64,000 bases of DNA. It comes from an uncultured Gammaproteobacteria bacterium. GTDB taxonomy: Bacteria; Pseudomonadota; Gammaproteobacteria; GCA-002705445; GCA-002716945. Positions 42,726-52,038 of this stretch are shown piece by piece. The notes below the pieces were generated by a model. That model made no database searches and was not told the origin of the DNA. It saw only the letters and a list, made by a program, of their open reading frames with translations. Numbering within the stretch: the first letter of the stretch is position 1; each line of letters begins with the position of its first letter. Position numbers and translations under genes: made by a program. The DNA lies in assembly GCA_905479195.1 (NCBI GenBank), contig CAJQLO010000001.1, forward strand, positions 276,340 to 340,339. Reading direction: 5' to 3'.

Positions 42726-43028
42726 ATGAATAGATTTTTAGTTTTTTTAGTTTTGATGACTTTTATTAGCCCCATTATAGCGTCAGATGCTACTAAACAA
42801 TCATCAGAAAAATATATTTCAGAAGCTAAAAAAACATATAAGAAAGCATTGAAGCTCAATAATGCTTGGAGAGATACAAGTAAAATAATTAAAAAAGCAT
42901 CCAAAGAGCATTCAAAAAAGAATTATGAGAAATCAGTTAAATTAGCCAGAGAAGCCTTAAATCAGGCAAAGATGGCAATTGAGCAACATAATAAACAGAA
43001 GGACTCTTATAGGTTTTTAGATAATTAA
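42726..43028 (+). CDS. small secreted helical protein, SoxXA-binding-like
   Basis: About 100 residues with signal peptide NRFLVFLVLMTFISPIIA and a mature part of two or three amphipathic helices (KKALKLNNAWRDTSKIIKKA, YEKSVKLAREALNQAKMAIE). The pattern with WRDT and alternating alanines resembles small SoxXA-binding/SoxK-type proteins of sulfur oxidisers, but no sox genes are nearby, so this is tentative. The ATG at 42726 gives a cleaner signal peptide and has AAGAAG upstream; 42690 is an alternative. Confidence 0.7.
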   Translation: MNRFLVFLVLMTFISPIIASDATKQSSEKYISEAKKTYKKALKLNNAWRDTSKIIKKASKEHSKKNYEKSVKLAREALNQAKMAIEQHNKQKDSYRFLDN

Positions 43029-43036
43029 GAATTTTA

Positions 43037-44290
43037 TCAATTGAGCTTGCTTACTATTTCTTCTACTTTGATTTCAAACTTAGTATTTTCAGTTCTCGAT
43101 CTATAAGTAATTGTTTTATTTTTAGCTTCATTGTTCCCAATGATGATTATATGAGGTATTCCAATTAATTCCCAATCTTTCATTTTATTGCCAAAGTTTG
43201 CATTTCTATCATCGTGAATTATATTCTTTTTAGAATTTTTTAGTAAACTATATACTTCGTTTGAGTATGATCTAACTTCTTTATTTTTATGACCATCTAT
43301 TTCTATAATAACAGCTTCAAAAGGGCTGATTGATTTCGGCCATATAATTCCATTTGAGTCATGACTTTGTTCAATTGCAGCTGCAACTATTCTTGTAATA
43401 CCAATTCCATAACAACCCATAAACATATTTATTGATTTTGAGTCTTTAGTAGTTATTTTAGCCTTCATTTTCTCTGAATATTTTTGTCCTAATTTAAATA
43501 TATGGCCGACTTCTATACCTTTTTTATGTGTTAAGCCAGTTTTCTTTATTATTGACTCCAAGCTATCTTCTGAGTATTTAATTTTTGCAATTTCTAAGTT
43601 CATTCCATTTAGCTCATTATCTAACAAGAGGTCATCTTCACCAGTTTCAGCTATCACGTGAAATTCATTAGATTCATTGCCTCCAATATTTCCGCTATCA
43701 GCATCTACTATTGTATAGTCCAGCATTAACCTTTTAAAAATTTTCTGATAAGCTCCTTTATAAATTTTATACGTATTATCCAGACAGTCTTGCGTTTCAT
43801 GGAATGAATAAGCGTCTTTCATTATAAATTCTCTAGCTCTCATTACCCCAAATCTTGGTCTAATTTCATCTCTAAATTTTGAAGATATTTGAAACAGATT
43901 CATCGGTAATTGTTTATAACTAGAAACATCTTTTCTTATTACATCTGTTATTACTTCTTCAAATGTTGGCCCTAAGCAAAATTCTCTCTCATGCCTATCC
44001 TTAAATCTTAATAATTCTGGACCATACTCATCCCATCTACCAGACTCTTTCCATAATTCTGCAGGTTGCACAGATGGCATTAATATCTCTGCACACCCAA
44101 TATTATTCAATTCTTCCCTTATGATTTTTTCTATTTTTTGAATAACTCTTAAGCCTATAGGAAGCCAAGAGTATTGCCCTGATGATAACTTCCTAATCAT
44201 TCCTGATTTAATCATTAATTGATGACTCGTTATTTCTGCTTCAGAGGGAATATCTTTCTGGGTAAAAATTGGAAAATTTGATACTTTCAT
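43037..44290 (-). CDS. proS: prolyl-tRNA synthetase lacking the editing insertion
   Basis: Class II synthetase charging tRNA-Pro. Motif 2 (FRDEIRPRFGVMRAREFIMKD, residues ~139-159) and motif 3 (GCYGIGITRIVAAAIEQ, ~292) are intact, as is the anticodon-binding end. At 417 aa it is ~150 residues shorter than E. coli ProRS: the INS editing domain between motifs 2 and 3 is replaced by a ~35-residue linker (~223-258). This short form is typical of alphaproteobacteria and mitochondria, not of gammaproteobacteria. It is divergent from perM across 100 bp. Confidence 0.95.
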   Translation of the reverse strand: MKVSNFPIFTQKDIPSEAEITSHQLMIKSGMIRKLSSGQYSWLPIGLRVIQKIEKIIREELNNIGCAEILMPSVQPAELWKESGRWDEYGPELLRFKDRHEREFCLGPTFEEVITDVIRKDVSSYKQLPMNLFQISSKFRDEIRPRFGVMRAREFIMKDAYSFHETQDCLDNTYKIYKGAYQKIFKRLMLDYTIVDADSGNIGGNESNEFHVIAETGEDDLLLDNELNGMNLEIAKIKYSEDSLESIIKKTGLTHKKGIEVGHIFKLGQKYSEKMKAKITTKDSKSINMFMGCYGIGITRIVAAAIEQSHDSNGIIWPKSISPFEAVIIEIDGHKNKEVRSYSNEVYSLLKNSKKNIIHDDRNANFGNKMKDWELIGIPHIIIIGNNEAKNKTITYRSRTENTKFEIKVEEIVSKLN

Positions 44291-44390
44291 CGTCTAATAG
44301 TATTGATATATTATAAATTGATGTTTTAGTTTACCATGAATATGGTTATTATATATAAAGCAATTTAAACGAGTTTAAAGCTAACAAAGT

Positions 44391-45452
44391 ATGTTCAAAT
44401 TTTTTAAAGAATGGTATGAGAGCCATTTAACTGACCCAAATCAAGTAGCATTAGCTCTAATAATATTATCTATTTCTCTAATTACTTATATATTATTAGC
44501 TACGGTCACACCTATTTTAGTAGCTATCATACTCGCCTATATGCTAGAGGGATTGGTACACCGATTTACTAAAAATTATTCACTTAAAAGAAATACTGTG
44601 GTGTTACTTGTATATTTCTCTTTTATTGCCATCTCAATGGTTACATTATTTTTAATATTACCACTTATGATTGATCAGTTTACTTTATTTGTAAAATCTT
44701 TACCTTCGATACTAGAAAAAGGAAAATTTTTATTACTTAATTTCACGTCATCAGATAAAGCTCTGGTCACTGAAGGCGAATTAACAAATATTTTTTCAGC
44801 ATTAAATACCGAGATATATAACATGTATGGTTCGATTGTATCTTACTCTTTATCATCCGCAGGAAGTATTATAGAAACAATGATTTATATGTTAATTGTC
44901 CCTATATTAATTTTTTTCTTACTTTTTGATAAAAAAGAAATTAATGGATGGTTTAAAAAATTTTTTCCAGAAAAATTAGATTTATCAAAAAAAGCTTATG
45001 CAGAGTTAGATTTAAAAATAGGAAATTATATTCGTTGCAAGTTTATAGAGATTATTATTGTTTGGGTAGCATCAACTTTATTCTTTACTATTCTAGGGCT
45101 CAACTACTCTTTAGTATTAGGTTTTCTCTGTGGAATATCAGTAATTATTCCATATGTTGGGGCCATTGCTGTCACTATACCGATAGTATTTGTGGGATAT
45201 TTTCAGTGGGGAACATCTTCGGAGTTCTGGTATATCATACTTGCTCATATCATTATACAAATTCTAGACGGCAATGTGGTAGTGCCTGTTTTATTCTCTG
45301 ATGCAGTAAATCTCCACCCTCTAGCAATTCTGATTTCAATTTTATTTTTTGGTACAATATGGGGAATTTGGGGTGTATTTTTTGCAATACCTTTGGCGGT
45401 ATTAGTTAACACATTGTTAAATATTTGGCCAAAAACTGAGTATAGGCCTTAA
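44391..45452 (+). CDS. perM: PerM/AI-2E-type family transporter
   Basis: Membrane protein of the PerM (YfgO)/AI-2E exporter family, 353 aa with about eight segments. The family C-terminal signature is LDGNVVVPVLFSDAVNLHPL with IWGIWGVFFAIPLAVLVNT. A helical extramembrane region lies near residues 190-215. It is normally linked to purM/hda in gammaproteobacteria; here hda, wrbA and proS intervene. The transport substrate is unknown. dapA follows. Confidence 0.9.
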   Translation: MFKFFKEWYESHLTDPNQVALALIILSISLITYILLATVTPILVAIILAYMLEGLVHRFTKNYSLKRNTVVLLVYFSFIAISMVTLFLILPLMIDQFTLFVKSLPSILEKGKFLLLNFTSSDKALVTEGELTNIFSALNTEIYNMYGSIVSYSLSSAGSIIETMIYMLIVPILIFFLLFDKKEINGWFKKFFPEKLDLSKKAYAELDLKIGNYIRCKFIEIIIVWVASTLFFTILGLNYSLVLGFLCGISVIIPYVGAIAVTIPIVFVGYFQWGTSSEFWYIILAHIIIQILDGNVVVPVLFSDAVNLHPLAILISILFFGTIWGIWGVFFAIPLAVLVNTLLNIWPKTEYRP

Positions 45453-45470
45453 ACTGGACTAGGAGTATGT

Positions 45471-46355
45471 ATGTTTAAAGGAAGTATGGTGGCTATTGCT
45501 ACACCAATGAATGAAGATGGTTCTTTAGATCATGAGTCTTTAGAGAGACTTATTGAGTTTCACATTGAAAATAAGACAGACGTTATAGTTTCTGTTGGTA
45601 CCACAGGTGAATCTGCTACTTTAAATTTTAAAGAACACTCGGAAGTTATTAAAGCAACATTATCAGCTGTGAACAAAAGAATACCGGTAATTGCGGGTTC
45701 TGGTGCTAATTCTACTAGCGAAGCCATAGAGCTCACTCAAAGGTCAAAAGAGCTTGGAGCTGATGGATGCTTGCTAGTAACCCCATACTATAATAAACCT
45801 ACGCAGAATGGCTTGTATGAGCACTATAAAATGATTGCTGATAAGGTTAATATTCCACAAATTTTATATAATGTACCTGGCAGAACATCTGTCGACATGC
45901 TTCCAGATACAGTCCATAAGTTATCTAGCCATCCAAATATTATTGCCATAAAAGAGGCTTCTGGAAACCTAGAAAGATCAAAAGAGCTTCTTGAAAAATG
46001 TGCTGATAACATATCCATATTTACTGGCGATGATAAAACATCTGTTAGAGACCTTTTGCTAGGTTTTAAGGGCAATATTTCTGTAACTGCGAATGTAGCG
46101 CCACTAAGTATGCATGAAATGTGTAAATTTGCCATGGAAGGTAATATTGAGGAAGCAAATAAGATTAACTCTGAGCTAGATATATTACATGATAATCTTT
46201 TTACTGAGTCTAACCCTATACCTGTTAAATGGGCTCTTCATAGAATGGGTTTAATTAAAAAAGGCATAAGGCTGCCATTAACATGGCTGGACAGTAAATA
46301 TGAAAATATTCTAGAAGAATCTCTGTATAATGCTGGTATAATATCTAAAAGTTAA
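45471..46355 (+). CDS. dapA: 4-hydroxy-tetrahydrodipicolinate synthase
   Basis: First enzyme of lysine/diaminopimelate branch, condensing pyruvate with aspartate semialdehyde. The Schiff-base lysine is in IIAIKEASGNLERS near residue 161; VGTTGESATLNF and the catalytic tyrosine region LYNVPGRTSVDM are intact. Length 294 aa is normal. AGGAG lies 6 nt upstream of the ATG. It is followed by bamC, as in E. coli. Confidence 0.97.
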   Translation: MFKGSMVAIATPMNEDGSLDHESLERLIEFHIENKTDVIVSVGTTGESATLNFKEHSEVIKATLSAVNKRIPVIAGSGANSTSEAIELTQRSKELGADGCLLVTPYYNKPTQNGLYEHYKMIADKVNIPQILYNVPGRTSVDMLPDTVHKLSSHPNIIAIKEASGNLERSKELLEKCADNISIFTGDDKTSVRDLLLGFKGNISVTANVAPLSMHEMCKFAMEGNIEEANKINSELDILHDNLFTESNPIPVKWALHRMGLIKKGIRLPLTWLDSKYENILEESLYNAGIISKS

Positions 46356-46358
46356 ATA

Positions 46359-47450
46359 ATGAAATTAAAACTATTACCCATAATAATACTTCCTTTGCTT
46401 GTTTTTAGCGGATGTTCTCCAATAATTGAATATATAGATAATCTAACATCTCCAGAGAGAAAAGATTTGGTGGTGTACAAACAAAGTAAATCTTATGATG
46501 ACACGCAATTTGATTTGATAATTCCACCAGATTTAATTAACCCAAGCCAGAAAGATGCTCTAGAGATACCGGGCTATAGTAATGAAGGGATAGAAATTTT
46601 TACGGTAGATACTAAACTAGAGGGAATAAGCATTCTAAGGTCAGGTAGGGATTCATTTCTCAGTGTAAAGACAACTGATAAAGAATATGTTTGGAAGAAG
46701 CTTTCTGATTTTTGGCTGGCTGAAGGTTTTCGTTTATCCAAGAAGAATTATACGCTAGGAACAATGCAGACTGGTTTCTTAGAAAATTTAAGCGAAGCTC
46801 AATTAGGCACTATGCAAAGAATTGTTGGCAGATATGTACCTCTCCTTGTAGCTCCTGAAACACGGGATAGTTATAGTACTAGAGTTTTGCTAAAAGATGA
46901 TTCCTTGGATATTTTGATTACGCATTACGGCAAAGAGTATATGTCAGATGGAGATACAGAATTTAGGTGGCAGAATAGGGCTAGAGACCCAGAATTTGAA
47001 AGCGAAATGATAGCAAGGTTATATATATATCTTGGAGGAGAAGAGGCTAAATCAAAAGGTTATTCAGTTGTTCAGTCAACAGGTATTAGAAGCAAGGCAA
47101 GCATGAGTATAGACGAAAACGGGTTTCATACATTATATATTAATGACATTTATGCAAGAGTTTGGCCAGCAGTCATAAAATCTCTAGAGGTTTATGGTAT
47201 TAATATTTTATCTACTAAAGAAGAAGATGGTCTAATTAAAGTATCTGTTCAAGAGAGTGAGGCTAGTAGCTCATCAATGCTAGATTATCTAGCTTTTTGG
47301 AAATCTTCAGAAGATATTGATTCATTCAACATAGTACTGATCACTAAACAAGAAGGAACAGTGATTGAAATTCAAAACGATATGTTTGCGAATATTACTA
47401 ATACTGCAACGGAAGAAGTAATCCGGGCACTTTATGCAGATTTAAGATAG
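46359..47450 (+). CDS. bamC: outer-membrane assembly lipoprotein BamC
   Basis: BAM complex lipoprotein. The signal peptide ends in lipobox VFSGC (Cys19); the following unstructured segment (YDDTQFDLIIPPDLINPS) is the BamD-binding region in known BamC, then two helix-grip domains. Length 363 aa is typical. It lies 3 nt after dapA, the conserved dapA-bamC pair, and abuts the end of convergent folE2 with no gap. Confidence 0.92.
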   Translation: MKLKLLPIIILPLLVFSGCSPIIEYIDNLTSPERKDLVVYKQSKSYDDTQFDLIIPPDLINPSQKDALEIPGYSNEGIEIFTVDTKLEGISILRSGRDSFLSVKTTDKEYVWKKLSDFWLAEGFRLSKKNYTLGTMQTGFLENLSEAQLGTMQRIVGRYVPLLVAPETRDSYSTRVLLKDDSLDILITHYGKEYMSDGDTEFRWQNRARDPEFESEMIARLYIYLGGEEAKSKGYSVVQSTGIRSKASMSIDENGFHTLYINDIYARVWPAVIKSLEVYGINILSTKEEDGLIKVSVQESEASSSSMLDYLAFWKSSEDIDSFNIVLITKQEGTVIEIQNDMFANITNTATEEVIRALYADLR

Positions 47451-48269
47451 TTAGTCTTTTATTTGGTGAATTTGAGCATACGCTGAATGATTATGAATAG
47501 ATTCAAAATTTTCAGACTCGACAGTGTATTCGCTAACTCTATCGTCATTAGTGAAATGACCTGCAATATCTCTAACCATGTCTTCAACAAACTTAGGATT
47601 ATCATAAGCTAATTCAGTTACATGTTTTTCATCGGGCCTCTTCAGTAATGCATATAATTCAGAAGATGCCTCTTTCTCTACTATATCTATGATTTCTTCA
47701 ATCCAGATAAAATCTTTTATACTTACAGTAACCGTTACATGTGATCGCTGATTATGAGCTCCATATGCTGATATTTTTTTTGAGCAAGGACATAGGCTAG
47801 TTACAGGAACCAATACTTTTACCTTTAAGTTAGATACTCCTTTTTCAATCTCACCAATAAAAGTAACAGTATAGTCTAGTAAACTTTTAACTTTAGAAGC
47901 TGGAGCAGTTTTATTTATAAAATAAGGAAATCTCATCTCAACATGACCAGATTCTGCCTCTAAGAGAACTAGCATTTCTGTTATCATTGTTTTAAACGTA
48001 TCTACAGTTATATGGTCTTCATGGTTGTTAAGTATATGTACAAACCTAGACATATGAGTGCCTTTTAAATTATGAGGTAAGTTTACATACATATTAAAAT
48101 TTGCAACTGTTGTTTGTTCTTTTCCTGATCTCTGCTTAATAACCATTGGATGAAGAATATCTTTTATACCAACTTTATTAATTGGTAAATTTCTTGTATC
48201 TTCAAGACCTTGAGTATCAGGTAAGCTTGATTTATTTAATTCTTTGATAGATTTTTTATTAGTAGACAT
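47451..48269 (-). CDS. folE2: GTP cyclohydrolase FolE2 (type IB)
   Basis: Metal-flexible GTP cyclohydrolase IB making dihydroneopterin triphosphate for folate and queuosine. The key metal/catalytic cysteine is in [20 protein letters not shown] near residue 148; N-terminal [19 protein letters not shown] fits. AGGA lies 7 nt before the ATG. Its downstream position to queD suggests one operon supplying 7-deazaguanine precursors; folK at 55 kb uses the folate branch. No FolE (type IA) is in the window. Confidence 0.96.
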   Translation of the reverse strand: MSTNKKSIKELNKSSLPDTQGLEDTRNLPINKVGIKDILHPMVIKQRSGKEQTTVANFNMYVNLPHNLKGTHMSRFVHILNNHEDHITVDTFKTMITEMLVLLEAESGHVEMRFPYFINKTAPASKVKSLLDYTVTFIGEIEKGVSNLKVKVLVPVTSLCPCSKKISAYGAHNQRSHVTVTVSIKDFIWIEEIIDIVEKEASSELYALLKRPDEKHVTELAYDNPKFVEDMVRDIAGHFTNDDRVSEYTVESENFESIHNHSAYAQIHQIKD

Positions 48270-48272
48270 TAT

Positions 48273-48641
48273 TTATCCTGTAAAAGTTACTGCTGATTTC
48301 TCTGTTTCCCAAAGCTTAATTGATTGAACCTCTATTTGTTTATCATTCATTATTGCAGATAATTCTTTATGAATATACTGAGCAATATTTTCAGCCGTTG
48401 GGTTTATTTCTTTAAATGGTTTCAAATCATTCAGAAAACGATGATCTAACTGATCAACTACACTTTTTGTCATGTTTCTAATTTCCTTGAAATCTATTAC
48501 CATTCCGATATTATCTAGTTTATTTCCACAAACTTCAACTTCAACTTTCCAATTATGTCCATGCATTCTTTTACAGGCCCCTTCATGGCCATTCAGTACA
48601 TGTGCAGATGAAAATTCAACAAATGTGGTTAGGGTGTAAAT
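48273..48641 (-). CDS. queD: 6-carboxytetrahydropterin synthase QueD, apparent ATT start
   Basis: Converts dihydroneopterin triphosphate to 6-carboxytetrahydropterin for queuosine. All active residues are present: zinc His in SSAH, catalytic Cys in ACKRMHGH with both HGH histidines, LDHRFLN and PTAEN. The first ATG (48566) would remove the Cys and a zinc ligand. The reading frame upstream to the dxs stop contains no in-frame ATG, GTG or TTG at a sensible place. GGAG (48653-48650) lies 8 nt before ATT at 48641, giving a 122-aa protein of family length. folE2 follows 3 nt later. Confidence 0.85.
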   Translation of the reverse strand: MYTLTTFVEFSSAHVLNGHEGACKRMHGHNWKVEVEVCGNKLDNIGMVIDFKEIRNMTKSVVDQLDHRFLNDLKPFKEINPTAENIAQYIHKELSAIMNDKQIEVQSIKLWETEKSAVTFTG

Positions 48642-48658
48642 ATCTATTTCTCCAGTTT

Positions 48659-50542
48659 TTATTTTTTACTGCTTATTTTTACCATGTTATGTACATGGGC
48701 ATTAGTAGCTTTTTCTATACCAAGTTCATCAAGACCTAATTCTGATAATATTTCATCTTGGCTTCCATGAGGTATCATTTTATCTGGAACACCTATATTT
48801 ACCAGGTTATTTTTTAATAAATGTTTAGTCATAACTTCATTAACAGCAGTTCCAGCACCGCCTAGCGTAACATTATCTTCTACTGTAAATATATAATCAT
48901 GAGTATTACAAATATCTATGATCATATTTTCATCTATAGGTTTAACAAATCTCATATCAACCAGAGTTCCACCATTTTTCTTGACTACTTTTTTAACAGT
49001 ATTCAATAACGTTCCAAATACAAGATAGGCTATTTTGCTTCCTTTCTCAATTATTCTAGCTTTTCCAATCTCTATAGTTGTATGGTCTAAGCTGATATCT
49101 TCGCCTTGACTGTACCCTCTTGGATATCTAACCGCAGCCAATCCTTTATGCTTTTGACCAGTTGATAACATTTTCCACATCTCTAATTCATCTGATGGAG
49201 TCATAAGAACTATTTTAGGAAGTATTCTTAGGAAGGAAATATCATATATACCTTGATGAGTTTCTCCGTCAGCTCCAACTATGCCAGCCCTATCAATTGC
49301 TAATAAAACATCAAGATCTTGTACAACAATATCATGTATCAATTGGTCATAAGCTCTTTGAAGAAAAGTTGAGTATATTGCTATAATAGGTTTCAAGCCC
49401 CCACAAGACATTCCTCCGGCTAACGTTATCGCATGTTGTTCCGCAATCCCCACATCAAAATATCTTTCTGGATATTTTTTCTCAAAATTAACAAGTCCAG
49501 AACCTTCCCTCATTGCAGGTGTAATTACTACAAGTCTACTATCTATGTTTGCAGCTTGATCTATCCACCTACTAAAAATCTCTGTATATGTTAGTTTATT
49601 ATTAATTTTTTTTATTTTTGGCTTACCGGTTTTGATATCAAATGGCGTTACTCCATGATATGAAATTGGATTTTGTTCAGCTAACTTATATCCCTTCCCT
49701 TTTTTTGTAATCACATGAAGAATCCTAGGACCAGATTGATCTTTTAAATTTTCTAATACATCAATTAACCCATTAACATCATGACCATCTGTCGGCCCAT
49801 AATATTTAAATCCTAGTTCTTCAAATAATAAACCCGGAGTTATTAGGCCTTTTGCCTGATTTTCTACTTTTTTTGCTATTTCTTCTATTGTTTTAACTTT
49901 ACTCAAAACTTTTTTACCACTCTCCTTAAAGGATGAAAATGTTTTCCCAGTTAATATTTTAGTGAGGTATTTATGAACTGCTCCAACATTTGGAGAAATA
50001 GACATTTCATTATCATTTAGTATCACTAATATATTGGATTTAATGCCACCAGCATGACCAAGTGCTTCAAACGCCATACCTGCGGTCAAACCTCCATCTC
50101 CAATTATTGCGACAATTTTATTATTTTTATTATTTAGTTTTGAAGCAATTTCATATCCTATTGCTGCACTAATAGAGGTACTTGAATGGCCAGCACCAAA
50201 AGAATCATATTCGCTTTCATCTCTTTTCAGAAACCCTGATATACCATTTTTTTTTCTAAGAGAAGGCATTAATTTTTTTCTCCCAGTTAATATTTTATGT
50301 GGATAGCATTGATGCCCAATATCCCATACTAAAATATCTCTCGGTGTATCATACACATAATGAAGAGCTATCGTAATATCTACTGTTCCAAGTCCAGCAG
50401 CTAAATGCCCACCAGTTTGAGAAACTGATTTAATAATAAATGCCCTCAGTTCTTCTGATAGGGATGATATTTCATTTTTAGTAAGACCTTTTAAATCAGC
50501 TGGACTATCAACTATATCTAATATTTTATAATTTTCGCTCAC
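48659..50542 (-). CDS. dxs: 1-deoxy-D-xylulose-5-phosphate synthase
   Basis: Thiamine-diphosphate enzyme starting the MEP isoprenoid pathway from pyruvate and glyceraldehyde phosphate. TPP-binding GDGGLTAGMAFEALGHAGG is near residue 148, FGAGHSSTSISAA near 115, and the pyrimidine-domain glutamate motif GIAEQHAITLAGGMS near 365. Length 627 aa is full. It is directly downstream of xseB (shared base), whereas ispA usually sits between them. Confidence 0.98.
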   Translation of the reverse strand: MSENYKILDIVDSPADLKGLTKNEISSLSEELRAFIIKSVSQTGGHLAAGLGTVDITIALHYVYDTPRDILVWDIGHQCYPHKILTGRKKLMPSLRKKNGISGFLKRDESEYDSFGAGHSSTSISAAIGYEIASKLNNKNNKIVAIIGDGGLTAGMAFEALGHAGGIKSNILVILNDNEMSISPNVGAVHKYLTKILTGKTFSSFKESGKKVLSKVKTIEEIAKKVENQAKGLITPGLLFEELGFKYYGPTDGHDVNGLIDVLENLKDQSGPRILHVITKKGKGYKLAEQNPISYHGVTPFDIKTGKPKIKKINNKLTYTEIFSRWIDQAANIDSRLVVITPAMREGSGLVNFEKKYPERYFDVGIAEQHAITLAGGMSCGGLKPIIAIYSTFLQRAYDQLIHDIVVQDLDVLLAIDRAGIVGADGETHQGIYDISFLRILPKIVLMTPSDELEMWKMLSTGQKHKGLAAVRYPRGYSQGEDISLDHTTIEIGKARIIEKGSKIAYLVFGTLLNTVKKVVKKNGGTLVDMRFVKPIDENMIIDICNTHDYIFTVEDNVTLGGAGTAVNEVMTKHLLKNNLVNIGVPDKMIPHGSQDEILSELGLDELGIEKATNAHVHNMVKISSKK

Positions 50543-50754
50543 TATTTTTCTATATCATCCGTAACTTGTTTAATTTTTTGTTCAGCTTCCTCTAATGCTT
50601 TTTGACATTTTTTGGATAATTCAACGCCTAGTTTATATTTTTCAATAATCTCTTCTAGGTTAAGTTCTTTTGACTCAATCTCTTCTAAGATTAATTGCAT
50701 TGACTTTAAATCTTTTTCAAATGTAGATAAATTACTTTTTAATTTTTTATTCAT
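50542..50754 (-). CDS. xseB: exodeoxyribonuclease VII small subunit
   Basis: 70-residue helical small subunit of ExoVII (single-strand DNA exonuclease). FEKDLKSMQLILEEIESKEL and LEEIIEKYKLGVELSKKCQ match the family coiled-coil. It precedes dxs with a 1-nt overlap. The large subunit XseA is not in the window. Confidence 0.92.
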   Translation of the reverse strand: MNKKLKSNLSTFEKDLKSMQLILEEIESKELNLEEIIEKYKLGVELSKKCQKALEEAEQKIKQVTDDIEK

Positions 50755-50766
50755 AGCTATATAATA

Positions 50767-52014
50767 CTATTTTTTTGTAATCTTTACATTCTTTACAAAA
50801 TTATTACTCACTTCAACCATTTCATATATGAGGCCATCTTTCTCAAATACAACACCTTTTGACGGAATATTTTCTAAGCACTCTAATATATAACCATTCA
50901 CTGTTTTTGCTATATTTTCAGATAGTTTCCATCCTAAGATTTTATTAAGCTCTCTAATTTGAATACCTCCTTCTACAAGATATGTATTATTTTTGATTTT
51001 AATAATCCCCTTATATTTGTCTTCATCTCTATATTCTCCTACAATCTCTTCAAGAATATCATCCAATGTGACTACTCCTTTTACATCTCCATACTCATCT
51101 ATAACAAATCCAATCCTTTTCCTTTCCTTCTTAAATTCTATGAGCTGGCTTGTTAGAGATGTGTCTTCTGGAATAAAGTAAGGGGCATTAATATTACTTA
51201 TAATTTTTTCTTTTGTGATACCTCCGCTTATTAGCATTTGAATTACTTTTCTTTTATGAAGAAAGCCTAAAAGCTTGTTAAACTCATTTCTATATATTGG
51301 AATTCTTGAATATTTACAATTTAAAATTTCATCAGATATTTTTTCAAGAGCATCATTAATATCAACGGCTACTAATATGCTTCTTGGTATCATTGCATCT
51401 TCAATTTTAACTTTTTCTAAATCGAGCATATTTACTATCATGTCTTCATGACTTTTTGGTATTCTCTTGCTTGACTCTTTTACAATCAACTTTATTTCAT
51501 CTTTAGTTAATAATTCCTGATTAACATTTTCAGGCTTTATCCCAAATATTCGCAACAGGATTTTTGCAATTAAATTGATAACAAGCACTATTGGGCTAAA
51601 TAACTTCATTAAAGGGTAAACTATCCATGATACTGGATATGCAATTTTATCTGGGTAAAGAGCAGCAAATGTTTTCGGTGTTACTTCTGCAAAAATTAAT
51701 ATTACAATGGTTAGCATTATAACAGATATGGCAACGCCTGCTTCTCCATACAACTGAATTGCTATTAAAGTACTTATGGCAGATGCTAAAATATTAACAA
51801 AATTATTCATTAGTAAAATTAAACCTAATGTTTTGTCGGGATTAGCAACTAAGAAATGAACTCTAGCCGCAGACTTATCACCTGTTTTAAATTTATGTTT
51901 TAACTTATATCTATTAACACTCATTAAAGATGTTTCAGCTCCAGAAAAAAATGCAGAAAGCAAAAGTAATATAAAAAGAATTATAAATAGATTTTCAATT
52001 GTAATATTAGTCAT
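50767..52014 (-). CDS. CNNM/CorB-type transporter-associated protein (HlyC/CorC family)
   Basis: 415-residue membrane protein: a CNNM/DUF21 domain with three or four segments (LLSAFFSGAETSLMSVNRYK at the start, EVTPKTFAALYPDKIAYP near 110), two CBS domains (~205-325) and a C-terminal CorC/HlyC domain. Relatives (CorB/YfjD) act in magnesium or cobalt efflux. In gammaproteobacteria it typically pairs with ypjD, as here (24 nt). Confidence 0.93.
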   Translation of the reverse strand: MTNITIENLFIILFILLLLSAFFSGAETSLMSVNRYKLKHKFKTGDKSAARVHFLVANPDKTLGLILLMNNFVNILASAISTLIAIQLYGEAGVAISVIMLTIVILIFAEVTPKTFAALYPDKIAYPVSWIVYPLMKLFSPIVLVINLIAKILLRIFGIKPENVNQELLTKDEIKLIVKESSKRIPKSHEDMIVNMLDLEKVKIEDAMIPRSILVAVDINDALEKISDEILNCKYSRIPIYRNEFNKLLGFLHKRKVIQMLISGGITKEKIISNINAPYFIPEDTSLTSQLIEFKKERKRIGFVIDEYGDVKGVVTLDDILEEIVGEYRDEDKYKGIIKIKNNTYLVEGGIQIRELNKILGWKLSENIAKTVNGYILECLENIPSKGVVFEKDGLIYEMVEVSNNFVKNVKITKK

Positions 52015-52038
52015 AATAGATTGGTTAAATTATATACG

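Noticed and set aside
42726-43028. Firm SoxK/SoxXA-binding assignment
   Set aside because: Only the helical alanine pattern with WRDT matches, and no sox genes are nearby; kept as a tentative description.
43037-44290. proS as a truncated pseudogene
   Set aside because: Both class II motifs and the anticodon-binding end are intact; the shortening is confined to the known dispensable insertion.
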